A DNA stretch of 64,000 nucleotides from Fen-1254 sp963769605 (GTDB taxonomy: Bacteria > Bacteroidota > Ignavibacteria > UBA10030), in contig CAVYML010000009.1 in assembly GCA_963769605.1 (NCBI GenBank), forward strand, positions 186,001 to 250,000, in the 5' to 3' direction. Numbering within the stretch: position 1 is the first letter of the stretch; every line of letters starts with the position of its first letter. Below, piece after piece: positions 17,689 to 24,948 of the stretch. The notes under the pieces were generated by a model, which saw nothing but the letters and a program-made list of their open reading frames with translations, had not been told where the DNA came from and made no database searches. Position numbers and translations under genes: made by a program.

Positions 17689-18570
17689 CGCTGATAGCTT
17701 TATTTTATCTCGTAAAAGATTCCATTCGTTTGGTGTTACCGGAAAATTTGTTCCTTGACTATATCTAAAAATACTCATCTTTTCCAATCCAGATGTTTCT
17801 TTAATAGTGTTTTTGTTTACCGGATTGTTCACTAAGTTCTTTATGATTTTCATTTTGACGCGTATTTTTTTGGAATCTTTATCAATAGCGTCTATCCAAT
17901 ATTTTTCTTCTGCAATTGGTTCTCTCATTAATTGAGGGTCAGAAATAATTTCTGTTACTGCGTAAATGCCCGATTCTTTGCCAGACAACCAGATTAAACC
18001 AAGATGGCCTTTTGATATTTCGTTTTTGTGCTGATTTACCAACCAATGAATTTCAGGACCAATTCCCTTGTCAGATAAAGCGTTAAGAATATCATATCGG
18101 TTAGGATTTGCTTGAAATATCCAAACTTTCTCTGATTCTGGAATTACATGATTCTGTAATTCCGCGAATCTTTTTGTTTCTCTTTCAGAATCAAGAAATT
18201 GATAATTGTATTTTATGGCAATTGAATTGATTGAATTGATTCCCAATTCTTTGCACTCAATTCCGATTGTTTCTAAAAACTTTTTTCTTTCCGCAGGTAT
18301 TATGTTCGCACATAAGACCATTTCAACAATACTTTCAGGTTGCTCACTTTTTAACAAACCATAATATTCCATAACTTGACCGGCAGCATCTCTTGAAAGT
18401 ATTCCTCTTTTTACTTCTACGATTACTTTTCTTTGGAATTTATCTTCAAAGATAATATCAGCATAGCACTTTCCAAGCCGTATTTGCTGTCCAATTAATT
18501 TAAAACCTGAATCAGGAAATATTTCATTTGGATAACGTGCGATGATATTTTCTATATCTTTTTCTATCAT
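17683..18570 (-). CDS. PD-(D/E)XK nuclease fused to an EVE-like domain (putative modified-DNA restriction enzyme)
   Basis: 295 aa. Residues 1-125 resemble the NucS/DUF91 nuclease domain: IENIIARYPNEIFPDSGFKL, then YADIIFEDKFQRKVIVEVKRG, giving the D...EVK catalytic pattern, and GQVMEYYGLL. Residues about 148-295 look like an EVE domain (VWIFQANPNRYDI, HKNEISKGHLGLIWLSGKESG, IYAVTEI). EVE-type domains read modified bases, so the fusion suggests a nuclease that attacks modified (for example phage) DNA. This is inference. Cassette context is clear: R' GTTAAGT 14 bp before the ATG and the stop inside the next R''. Confidence 0.8.
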   Translation of the reverse strand: MIEKDIENIIARYPNEIFPDSGFKLIGQQIRLGKCYADIIFEDKFQRKVIVEVKRGILSRDAAGQVMEYYGLLKSEQPESIVEMVLCANIIPAERKKFLETIGIECKELGINSINSIAIKYNYQFLDSERETKRFAELQNHVIPESEKVWIFQANPNRYDILNALSDKGIGPEIHWLVNQHKNEISKGHLGLIWLSGKESGIYAVTEIISDPQLMREPIAEEKYWIDAIDKDSKKIRVKMKIIKNLVNNPVNKNTIKETSGLEKMSIFRYSQGTNFPVTPNEWNLLRDKIKLSAA

Positions 18571-18584
18571 AATATTGTTCAGCG

Positions 18585-18790
18585 ACTTAACGTTAAGGAT
18601 TATATCTGTACTTGGGCCTAAAAAAATAAAGTTACAAAAATCCTTGTGCCCAAGTGCGGATAAAATTTGTTGAACTGAGCCATTGCACCGTATTCTCTAT
18701 GGGTATTGAATGAAAGCCGTTGACCAAGAATTTGAAGATTGTACGACACAATAATAATGAAAAACTATTAAGAACGAAATATCCATCCTG
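18585..18790 (-). repeat. attC-like repeat D, copy 1
   Basis: About 200 bp nearly identical to 24635-24845 (roughly nine in ten bases by eye). On minus it ends with a long hairpin: ATCCGCACTTGGGC ... GCCCAAGTACAGAT, then TTAACGTTAAGT (R', 18591-18585). No clear R'' box remains at the other end; a 40-bp fragment of the R1 hairpin (18796-18836) joins it to the next gene. Confidence 0.75.
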
Positions 18791-18847
18791 TGATATCCCC
18801 CACCTTGTGAAAGTCTACCCACATTCACAAGGTGGAAATTCTCGACT

Positions 18848-19303
18848 CTAATGAGTTCCAGCCATCGCGCCAATAATTGCAACTATAATACCACCGCCAA
18901 GGACTAAGATGAAAATTGATAACATGACAATCGTCATAATTCCAGCGAAAGCAAAAAAGGAGCGAAGGTGCTTAAGTGCCTCAGTTATTTGTGGCTCTGA
19001 TTGTTCCTGTATAGCCAATTTCACATTTGCTGAGAATCTGAATAAAAACATTGAAGGGAATAAATAAAGTATTCCTAAGGCAATATAAAGAACCATTATT
19101 AAAATTGATGGTAAAGTCCCTGCCATTTCCGAATTGGCGAATGTCTTGCTTAGTACGCCAAAGAAGACTCCGAAAAGAGCCATAAGACCCGAACATATGA
19201 ATCCTATAACAGATAAGAACAGTGTCCATTTTCGTGTAGTTGCAAGATGAGAAATGCCATCAGATGAGATAGACAAATGATTTTGCGGAAGGCTATTTCC
19301 CAT
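18848..19303 (-). CDS. DUF5362-like membrane protein (integron cassette)
   Basis: 151 aa, four membrane helices (about 27-50, 66-90, 112-133, 134-148). The layout TTRKWTLFLSVIGFICSGLM, then the PSMFLFRFSANVKLAI segment and LKHLRSFFAFAGIMTIV, matches the DUF5362 family. ATG at 19303 follows TTGGAGTC. Its upstream attC arm is degraded (GTTGC-GATAGCC in place of a clean R'), and an R'' is missing after its stop, so this cassette's borders are eroded. Function unknown. Confidence 0.75.
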   Translation of the reverse strand: MGNSLPQNHLSISSDGISHLATTRKWTLFLSVIGFICSGLMALFGVFFGVLSKTFANSEMAGTLPSILIMVLYIALGILYLFPSMFLFRFSANVKLAIQEQSEPQITEALKHLRSFFAFAGIMTIVMLSIFILVLGGGIIVAIIGAMAGTH

Positions 19304-19365
19304 TTAGACTCCAATTGTTATTGTTGATTGGTAATATGTGGAAAAAAGTGTGCATATACTCTTTC

Positions 19366-19725
19366 GACGCTGGCTATCGCAACTAAGCTGCGGTAACGAT
19401 TACTTTCATTTACCACCGACCTCGCACCAAACCAACGCTATCCCCCACCTTGGAAGGTCTACCCACCTTCGCAAGGTGGAAACAGGTGAGGACGCTTTGC
19501 CCGTTGCTCGGTTTCCTTTCGATAGATTATCGGCTTACGTTTTACCCGCCTTGCATTACCTTTTGGCGGGCATCGCGTGCCTTCGATCGAGCTTAGTCGT
19601 CAACAAATGTTGTCAATGAACTCAGCGTTCCGCTATCGCGGAACGCATCGGGAGTATATTATTTACTTGTTGAGCCTTCGAAATCCCGCTCTGCGGGAAC
19701 TCTTTCCTTTTTAAAATGGTTAGCT
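19366..19725 (-). other. attC-like site with R1 repeat
   Basis: On minus: R'' AGCTAAC (19725-19719) with the CATTTTAAAAAGG word, then R1 copy e (19441-19720 on the window), then GTTACCGCAGCTTAGTTGC. The expected GTTAGGC at the R' end reads GCGTCG, so this end is probably dead. About 360 bp. Confidence 0.65.
19441..19720. repeat. R1 modular repeat, copy e
   Basis: Contains the CCACCTTGGAAGGTCTACCC hairpin, the CGTTCCGCTATCGCGGAACG palindrome at about 19627-19648, CCCGCTCTGCGGG near 19686, and the terminal CCTTTTTAAAATGGTTAG. It is the closest to a full consensus of the family because it runs straight into an intact R'' box. Confidence 0.8.
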
Positions 19726-19737
19726 GGCATTGCATGA

Positions 19738-20394
19738 TTAATCACCAAGTTCAACTTTTAACTCTGTTCCATTATCGACACTCGCGACCTGGCAGGCAAG
19801 ATCGATTATTTTGTAAATGTTTATTTTGCCGTAATTGGTACCCATATACCAGCCATTGGGAAGTTGACGAGATGCTTCTTCAGCTAAATCAGGTCTGCCG
19901 GGATAAAGTTCTTCCTTTGTAATTGCAACATATCGACGACGATGACCATGTTTACGAGAAATAAATTTTTGCAGAAAGGAAGGATCTTTTTTATGAAATT
20001 CACAGAGTATATCTTCTAAAACGTCAATAGCGGACGAAAAATTCTTCCGTGTCCCCTTGTAGATATAACATATCTGAGAATTCAAAACCGTACGTGGAGG
20101 AGAAGAAGGTTTGTCAAATGTGTTGACAAGTGATGGTTTGTTGGGTACAGATGATGGAAGTCCTTGCATATTCAGACTTTGTATGAATTTTCCAACAACA
20201 TCCATACTCGGTTTATAACCACAAACATCGGCGACCTTTTCTGCCAACAATTCTAGCAATATAGAGTCTTGTTCTTCAAGAAGTCTCTTCCATGCCTCGG
20301 GAAGTGATTTCCCAATTTCACGAGTAATATTAAGACTATCATGATCTTCTCTGGCAGATTTGAGCGACTGGTTAGGGCGCGACGGTTGTATCAA
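19738..20394 (-). CDS. Hypothetical protein with a conserved C-terminal domain (integron cassette)
   Basis: Up to 218 aa; the first 15 or so codons run through attC sequence, so the true start is probably internal or was lost. Residues about 100-215 form a compact domain: SSAIDVLEDILCEFHKKDP, then GHRRRYVAITKEELYPGRPD and LPNGWYMGTNYGKINIYKII. I recall similar sequences as C-terminal domains of uncharacterised bacterial proteins but cannot name the family. The upstream attC has R'' (20378-20371) but no R', so this gene seems to have been fused to the preceding cassette by a deletion. The stop is 13 bp from the next R''. Confidence 0.6.
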   Translation of the reverse strand: MIQPSRPNQSLKSAREDHDSLNITREIGKSLPEAWKRLLEEQDSILLELLAEKVADVCGYKPSMDVVGKFIQSLNMQGLPSSVPNKPSLVNTFDKPSSPPRTVLNSQICYIYKGTRKNFSSAIDVLEDILCEFHKKDPSFLQKFISRKHGHRRRYVAITKEELYPGRPDLAEEASRQLPNGWYMGTNYGKINIYKIIDLACQVASVDNGTELKVELGD

Positions 20395-21286
20395 GGCAAT
20401 AATTTCCAGATCGCAAAAGCTGATATGCAGACACTAAGCCCCGAATTGTAAGGAAGTCTTGCAACCAGTTGACCATTCTCATCATATGCCGTGATGAAGT
20501 CACTCGGAAATGCAGCGACAATGCCCAAAAGTTTGGCGTCATCTAAGTTGAATACTGGACTGCCGCTGTTGCCGTGACTTGCGATACCATCTACAAGGAA
20601 GTGGTTGTCTGCATTAAGACCCTGTGCGACGATTCCTCTTCTTACGATAGGTAAGTTATGAGTTATATCTGAGCCGATGCCAAGTGGAAACCCGATAGTT
20701 ATGATACTCGTTCCTTCTGAAAATGACGTGCTGTCTGCGAACATTGAAATTCCGTTGGATGCTTGGTCTAGATGCATTTGGCTAGTATCAAGGGTGGTCA
20801 ACGGAAAAAAATTATCGGAATAAGACAAAATAGCAATGTCCTGTTTAGGGTTGTCTACGACTAACTTTGCTGAATTGTATATCTTTCCATGCTTGAGATT
20901 AAGTCCAACGAGAAGGGTATTGCCTAGAGACGTGGACGAGAACTCATGAGTTGCAAATAGATGTCGCGAATCCGTCTTAGAATGAGACACGAATTCCCGC
21001 GGAACCAACTTTTCGTCTACGTCTCTAGGGGCACTGAATGATATACGTGGCTATTCGTAACAATATAGACATGCATATTTTTGAGGACCAAGACTCCGGA
21101 GCCTAATACACTTGGATTGATACGATTTATGCTGTCAACTGATTGAACAGATTCAATTGAAACAGAGGATCGTTTTGCCTCTTGCACAACGGCTTTGACA
21201 TTATCAGGAAATAATTGAGCGTATGTCGTTTGAACGGCGAAAAGGCACAAGTATGTGAGCGCAACGAATGGGAGAGTATTGCTCAT
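20391..21286 (-). pseudogene. Secreted trypsin-like serine protease cassette, frameshifted
   Basis: Two frames make one protein of about 298 aa. The first (21286-21017) has a signal peptide (MSNTLPFVALTYLCLFAV...AQ) and the catalytic His in IVTNSHVY. The second has DIAILSYSD (Asp), GTSIITIGFPLG and GIASHGNSGSPVF (catalytic Ser). The join needs one extra base at the CCCC run near 21026; the frame then reads PRDVDEKLVPREF. It could be a real mutation or a homopolymer sequencing error. It is S1-type, similar to bacterial secreted proteases. An attC R' lies about 26 bp upstream and R'' about 13 bp downstream. A fragment of a close relative lies at 36526-36619. Confidence 0.82.
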
Positions 21287-21504
21287 TATCTTAACCTTTC
21301 ATTTATTTCGCGCCCTAACGAACCGGAGCTAAGCTGCGGCAACGTGCAGCCAGTTCCCTGTAGAATATACGCGCGGCAGATGTCGCCATTTCCTTAAAAA
21401 ATTTTTCTGGCGCGCGGCGAAATCGTCGACGGCTGGTTCCGTCAGAAGTTATGTTTAAAATAATTATCTTACAGCGAATTCAACTAAACATAAGGAAATA
21501 TTTT

Positions 21505-22578
21505 ATGAATATCGCACAGACAATCTCATTCGCCAACGCTCACTTTTTCGTTGGTATTGATGCACATCTCAAGAACTGGAAAGTCACCATACGTCTCGAT
21601 GGCTTGGAACTCAAAACCTTCTCTATGAATCCAGCACCTCTTGAACTCATTACCTATCTCAAGAAACATTATCCCGACGGCATTTATCATATCGTCTACG
21701 AAGCCGGTTTCTGCGGTTTCTGGGCACTGCGCATCTTCCGACAAAACAACATCGATTGCATCGTCTGCAATCCTGCCGACGTTCCGACTATGAACAAAGA
21801 ACGAGTCAACAAATGCGATCCCATTGATTCTCGCAAGCTCTCCCGTGAACTTGAAAATAAATCTCTCCACGGAATCTATATTCCCGATACTTTCCAAGAA
21901 GAATTACGTATGCTTATGCGGCTGCGATACAGGATCATTCAATCTCAAACTCGAATAAAAAACAGAATCAAAGGACTCCTCTATGCTCAAGGAATACAGA
22001 TTCCTCTCCAATTCTCCGGCAATAACCGTTGGTCCCACGCCTTCATCCTATGGCTTGAGAAACTTCAACTGCTTACTCCCGCCGGCAATTTTACGCTCCA
22101 GAATTTGATTATCCAGCTCAAAGAAATCCGCGAGCACAATAAGAACGTGCTTAAACAACTGCGCAAAGAAGCCCGGCAACAAAAAATAGCCCCCATTATG
22201 AATGTACTACAGGGCATTCCAGGCATTGCCTTCATTTCGGCAATGTCGCTCTACACCGAAATTATAGACATGAAACGTTTCCACAATGACGATGCTCTTG
22301 CCAATTTTGTCGGGCTTGTCCCTTCAACACAGACCTCTGATAAGAAGGTCTATGTAAACGGCATTTCTTACAGACAGAATAAATTCCTGCGATCTCTCAT
22401 GATCGAATCCGCATGGGTTGCTGTCAAAGAAGATCCTGCTTTGACTCTCAAATTCAAAGAACTTACCAAGCGGATGAAGCCTCAAGACGCCATCATTCGC
22501 ATTGCAAAGAAACTCCTAAAAAGAGTTCGCCATGTTTGGCTCAACCAAGAACAATATGTCTACGCTCTTGTCGCGTAA
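21505..22578 (+). CDS. IS110-family (IS1111 subgroup) DEDD transposase
   Basis: 357 aa from ATG 21505 (after TAAGGAAAT). N-terminal RuvC-like domain: FFVGIDAHLKNWKV with the first Asp, YHIVYEAGFCGF with the Glu, and DVPTMNKERVNKCDPIDSRKL carrying the DxxD acidic residues. C-terminal transposase_20 domain: MNVLQGIPGIAFISAMSL, FVGLVPSTQTSDKK and RQNKFLRSLMIESAW with the catalytic Ser region. It catalyses RNA-guided recombination of the element with its target. The frame is intact, unlike the two remnants at 10927 and 13697. Confidence 0.97.
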   Translation: MNIAQTISFANAHFFVGIDAHLKNWKVTIRLDGLELKTFSMNPAPLELITYLKKHYPDGIYHIVYEAGFCGFWALRIFRQNNIDCIVCNPADVPTMNKERVNKCDPIDSRKLSRELENKSLHGIYIPDTFQEELRMLMRLRYRIIQSQTRIKNRIKGLLYAQGIQIPLQFSGNNRWSHAFILWLEKLQLLTPAGNFTLQNLIIQLKEIREHNKNVLKQLRKEARQQKIAPIMNVLQGIPGIAFISAMSLYTEIIDMKRFHNDDALANFVGLVPSTQTSDKKVYVNGISYRQNKFLRSLMIESAWVAVKEDPALTLKFKELTKRMKPQDAIIRIAKKLLKRVRHVWLNQEQYVYALVA

Positions 22579-22619
22579 GTACTATGCAATTATAGAATAA
22601 AGGAATCCTATAAATATCG

Positions 22620-22691
22620 GTGCGGACTGTTTGCTCAAGCTTGTCCCGATGAACTTTGTTCGTCAGGATTACCGTCAGATTACAGCCGCAC
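22620..22691 (+). ncRNA. Putative bridge RNA target-binding loop of the IS1111-type element
   Basis: Stem GTGCGG(A)CTGT (22620-22630) pairs with ACAGCCGCAC (22682-22691). A distal hairpin GATGAAC-TTT-GTTCGTC is at 22648-22664. Between them is an internal loop. Its 5' side holds CTCAAGCT (22634-22641), identical to the minus-strand flank on the right of the element. Its 3' side holds CCGTCAGA (22672-22679), identical to the plus-strand left flank. The two guides overlap on CT, the core dinucleotide. The full bridge RNA probably runs to about 22840, with the donor loop in the second half; I could not define that loop. Confidence 0.75.
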
Positions 22692-22960
22692 TTTTTTGAA
22701 TCTCATTCACACTTCTTGCAGTCTCGTGTTTTATGCGGGAACTGTTTATAACAGGATGATTCTTTTATTATTCTATCTTGCATTCTATCCCAGAGAATGG
22801 AGACGAAATAATGTCCTAAATATTTTTATTGACCTCTTGACTTTTTACATAACAGCTTGAGTTGCTGGTTAGCGCTCCCATCACGCCTTCGGCGCTATTC
22901 TTTCAATAAGTAACAAACACGGTTTATTGCGCATTTTCGCCATATTTTATAATTTGTTAC

Positions 22961-23395
22961 TTAGGAGGCGCTTTGGGATAGAAATGCACTAATCAGATTC
23001 CATTTGTTTTTATAATTTTTATGGTTTGGAATATCCTTAAGTACAACTTTTGGCATTTTGCCTCGTCTATATATTTTTTTTAAGACCGCTGCCGGAAACA
23101 CATAATAATCCACATCAGCACTTTTGTTTTCCGATGTCGCCCCATCTAAATTTAGCCGTACAAAAACGACAAAGTCACAATCAAATCGGCTAATAAGAAA
23201 CCCTCCAGCTTTTTGTGTCCATCTACTTTTCACCTGAATCTTTGCAGAAGTGTTTAGCTCGGCATTCGTTGCAACAAGATCATATCCCGGCATGTTTGTG
23301 TAAGTTTTGTATGAAGCGATCTTATTGATGAGTAAATTGCCGAGCACCAAGAATTCAGCGCCCTCTGCTTCTAATTTAGTATTTTTGTATTTCAT
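22961..23395 (-). CDS. PD-(D/E)XK-like hypothetical protein (integron cassette)
   Basis: 144 aa. Central motif MPGYDLVATNAELNTSAKIQVKSRW gives a D...QVK pattern seen in PD-(D/E)XK folds, followed by GGFLISRFDCDFVVFVRLN and DYYVFPAAVLKK. This kind of small protein recurs in integron cassettes and has no assigned function. ATG at 23395 stands 20 bp after the GTTAGGC R' box, the classical cassette layout. The stop is about 87 bp ahead of the next R'' (22874). A nuclease role is only suggested by the motif. Confidence 0.78.
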   Translation of the reverse strand: MKYKNTKLEAEGAEFLVLGNLLINKIASYKTYTNMPGYDLVATNAELNTSAKIQVKSRWTQKAGGFLISRFDCDFVVFVRLNLDGATSENKSADVDYYVFPAAVLKKIYRRGKMPKVVLKDIPNHKNYKNKWNLISAFLSQSAS

Positions 23396-23414
23396 GAATG
23401 TAAGACTCCAAAGC

Positions 23415-23708
23415 GCCTAACGGATGGCAACTAAGCTGCGGCAACGATAACCCGCAAGTTGCTGAAAACGAAACAAGTTCATGCTGATAAGTTTATTATT
23501 AAACATCTAAACCTATATGCGCCATGCTTAACGTACTCACGCTCATTCCGTCAGCTTGAGGTTTTCATCTTGACTACGTCAAGAATCTTCATGCAGATGA
23601 CAGATAGTAGCATATGAAAGTGCAATCTAAAGCATAAAACTATGTGCCCTTAATTTATGCTAAATTCGGCAACTATCTCAATCTGTCATTAGTAGTTGCT
23701 GGTTAGGC
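23415..23708 (-). other. attC-like site, 294 bp, with an empty IS1111 target
   Basis: On minus: R'' GCCTAAC (23708-23702) and CCAGCAACTACTAATGAC, a long loop, then GTTGCCGCAGCTTAGTTGCC, ATCC and R' GTTAGGC (23421-23415). Inside is CCGTCAGCTTGAG on + (23548-23560), the exact reconstructed target of the IS1111-type element. Confidence 0.78.
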
Positions 23709-23719
23709 AACACACATTA

Positions 23720-24112
23720 TTATTTCTTTTTTGCAGAACCATGATTATGATGCTTAGAAAGTGGTTCTATGCATTGGTGAATAATTGCACCGGTGTTCGG
23801 ATCAGTTATTGTCTCAGAATATAAATTATTTTCACGGTCAACAACTCTAGCAATAAGATTCCATTTCCCTGTTTTTCGATGCAAGTCATCACCAGATACT
23901 GTTTCGATGAAGGGTTTACCTTTGCCACCTCTTTTACCCTTCATTCCCAATTTTTCACGAAGATGCAACGTCTCGTTAATTGTAACAAAAAAAGAGCGTG
24001 ATAAAGAACCACATTTGGGACAGGGAATCCTATTTTCTAAAAACACATTGGTTGGTTCTGACAATTCTTCACCGCACTTGCCACAATTTACTTTGTCGGA
24101 GATAATTGACAT
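23720..24112 (-). CDS. Zinc-ribbon hypothetical protein typical of integron cassettes
   Basis: 130 aa. Two CxxC pairs near the N-terminus (VNCGKCGEEL and IPCPKCGSLSR) form a zinc ribbon. The rest has phrases I know from cassette-borne hypotheticals: SGDDLHRKTGKWNLI, DRENNLYSETITDPNTG, and PLSKHHNHGSAKK at the C-terminus. No function is known. ATG at 24112 follows GAAGGAGCGAC and lies 27 bp after the GTTAGGC R' box. The stop is 12 bp from the next R''. Confidence 0.82.
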   Translation of the reverse strand: MSIISDKVNCGKCGEELSEPTNVFLENRIPCPKCGSLSRSFFVTINETLHLREKLGMKGKRGGKGKPFIETVSGDDLHRKTGKWNLIARVVDRENNLYSETITDPNTGAIIHQCIEPLSKHHNHGSAKKK

Positions 24113-24138
24113 ATGTCGCTCCTTCTTTAGTGTGTGTT

Positions 24139-24336
24139 GCCTAACGGATGGGGCATAAGCTGCCGCAACGAAAACTTCTAAATTGTACTACACGAAACAA
24201 GTTCATGCACTACCCGTAATTAATAAATACAAAAGTTATGAGGTACAAAGAACATATTAATGAAAACTGAAACCTTACATACGCAATGCGCCATGCACTT
24301 CGGCTAATCCGGTCAGCTTGATGCCCTGGTTAGGGC
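24139..24336 (-). other. attC-like site, 198 bp
   Basis: On minus: R'' GCCCTAAC (24336-24329), CAGGGCATCAAGCTGACCGG, an AT-rich loop, CGTTGCGGCAGCTTATGCCCC, ATCC and R' GTTAGGC (24145-24139). The stop of the adjacent gene lies in R''. CAGCTTAT and ATCAAGCTG can pair partly. Confidence 0.78.
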
Positions 24337-24623
24337 GCGTTGATATTAATTATTGTTCTATCGTAAAGATATTCTGGGACATGTCCAGGTGCTTTCTGTC
24401 TAATTACCTCTTCTGCAATTCGATGCATTATTTCGATGCGTCTATCTTTTGCCCAAGCAACTTCCCCATCCCAAATATCAGGTGGTGGTCCTTGGAGACA
24501 GGCTAAAATCTTCGGACCAACGCAGAATTCCCAATAAAAACTAATTTTATTTTTTCCCTCATAATAGTGTACATATCCATCTTTGCCACATTCTTCTATT
24601 TCGACTAACCAAGTGTTTTCCAT
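24330..24623 (-). CDS. Hypothetical protein (first cassette of the array)
   Basis: 97 aa from ATG 24623 (MENTWLVEIEECGKDGYVHY), 11 bp after the GTTAGGGC R' box. A longer open frame reaching 24803 is only attC repeat read through, so I reject it. The protein is mixed alpha/beta with GPPPDIWDGEVAWAKDRRIE near residue 50; no family recognised. It ends NINAP with the TAA inside the GCGCCCTAAC R'' box, exactly as the beta-barrel cassette at 16985 does. It is the cassette nearest the integrase. Confidence 0.75.
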   Translation of the reverse strand: MENTWLVEIEECGKDGYVHYYEGKNKISFYWEFCVGPKILACLQGPPPDIWDGEVAWAKDRRIEIMHRIAEEVIRQKAPGHVPEYLYDRTIININAP

Positions 24624-24634
24624 AAACGAAACGC

Positions 24635-24845
24635 GCCCTAACGTTAAGGATTTTATCCGTACTTGGGCTAAAAAAAACTTGAAGTTACAATAATCCTTGT
24701 GCCCAAGTGCGGATAAAATTTGGTTGAACTGAGCCATTGCACAATACTCTCTATGGGTATTGAATGAAAGCCGTTCACCCAGAATTTGAAGATTGAACAA
24801 CACAATAATAATGAAAAACTATTGAGAACGAAATAACCATCCCTC
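24635..24845 (-). repeat. attC-like repeat D, copy 2
   Basis: Near-identical to 18585-18790. R' GTTAGGGC is at 24642-24635, with the hairpin ATCCGCACTTGGGC / GCCCAAGTACGGAT. Similarity ends near 24845, where the IS91-type element or its flank begins, so the R'' half of this site was probably lost to that insertion. 24846-24948 holds no gene. Confidence 0.75.
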
Positions 24846-24948
24846 GATGCACTATAATATTCCTTTGATTTGGAGAGTTTTCATCAAAAAAAGCGTATTT
24901 ATCCCTTGCTTGTGTATATCATTGCTGCCAATCTGTGTCTTTTCATCC

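Larger units (their letters stand above)
21446..22855 (+). mobile_element. IS1111/IS110-type insertion sequence, intact
   Basis: 1410 bp. It is bounded by AG dinucleotides (21444-21445 and 22854-22855). The left end reads AAGTTATGTTTAAAA and the right end, inverted, GTTATGTAAAAAG, giving sub-terminal inverted repeats GTTATGT. The short 5' and long 3' non-coding parts (59 and about 277 bp) match the IS1111 subgroup, in which the bridge RNA lies downstream of the transposase. Compared with the empty site CCGTCAGCTTGAG at 23548-23560, the junctions are CCGTCAG|AAG and CATAAC|AGCTTGAG. Confidence 0.88.
21312..22874 (-). other. attC-like site interrupted by an IS1111-type element
   Basis: R'' CGCTAAC at 22874-22868 and R' GTTAGGGC at 21319-21312 on minus. 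Arms are CCAGCAACTCAAGCTG on one side of the element and CTGACGGAACCAGCC ... GCCGCAGCTTAGCTCC on the other. Removing the element and one AG copy rejoins CTCAAG-CT-GACGG. The rejoined site would be about 150 bp. Confidence 0.75.

Noticed and set aside
24624..24803. N-terminal extension of the first cassette gene
   Set aside because: The sequence is the attC-type repeat D, present also at 18585-18790 ahead of an unrelated gene, so it is not coding.
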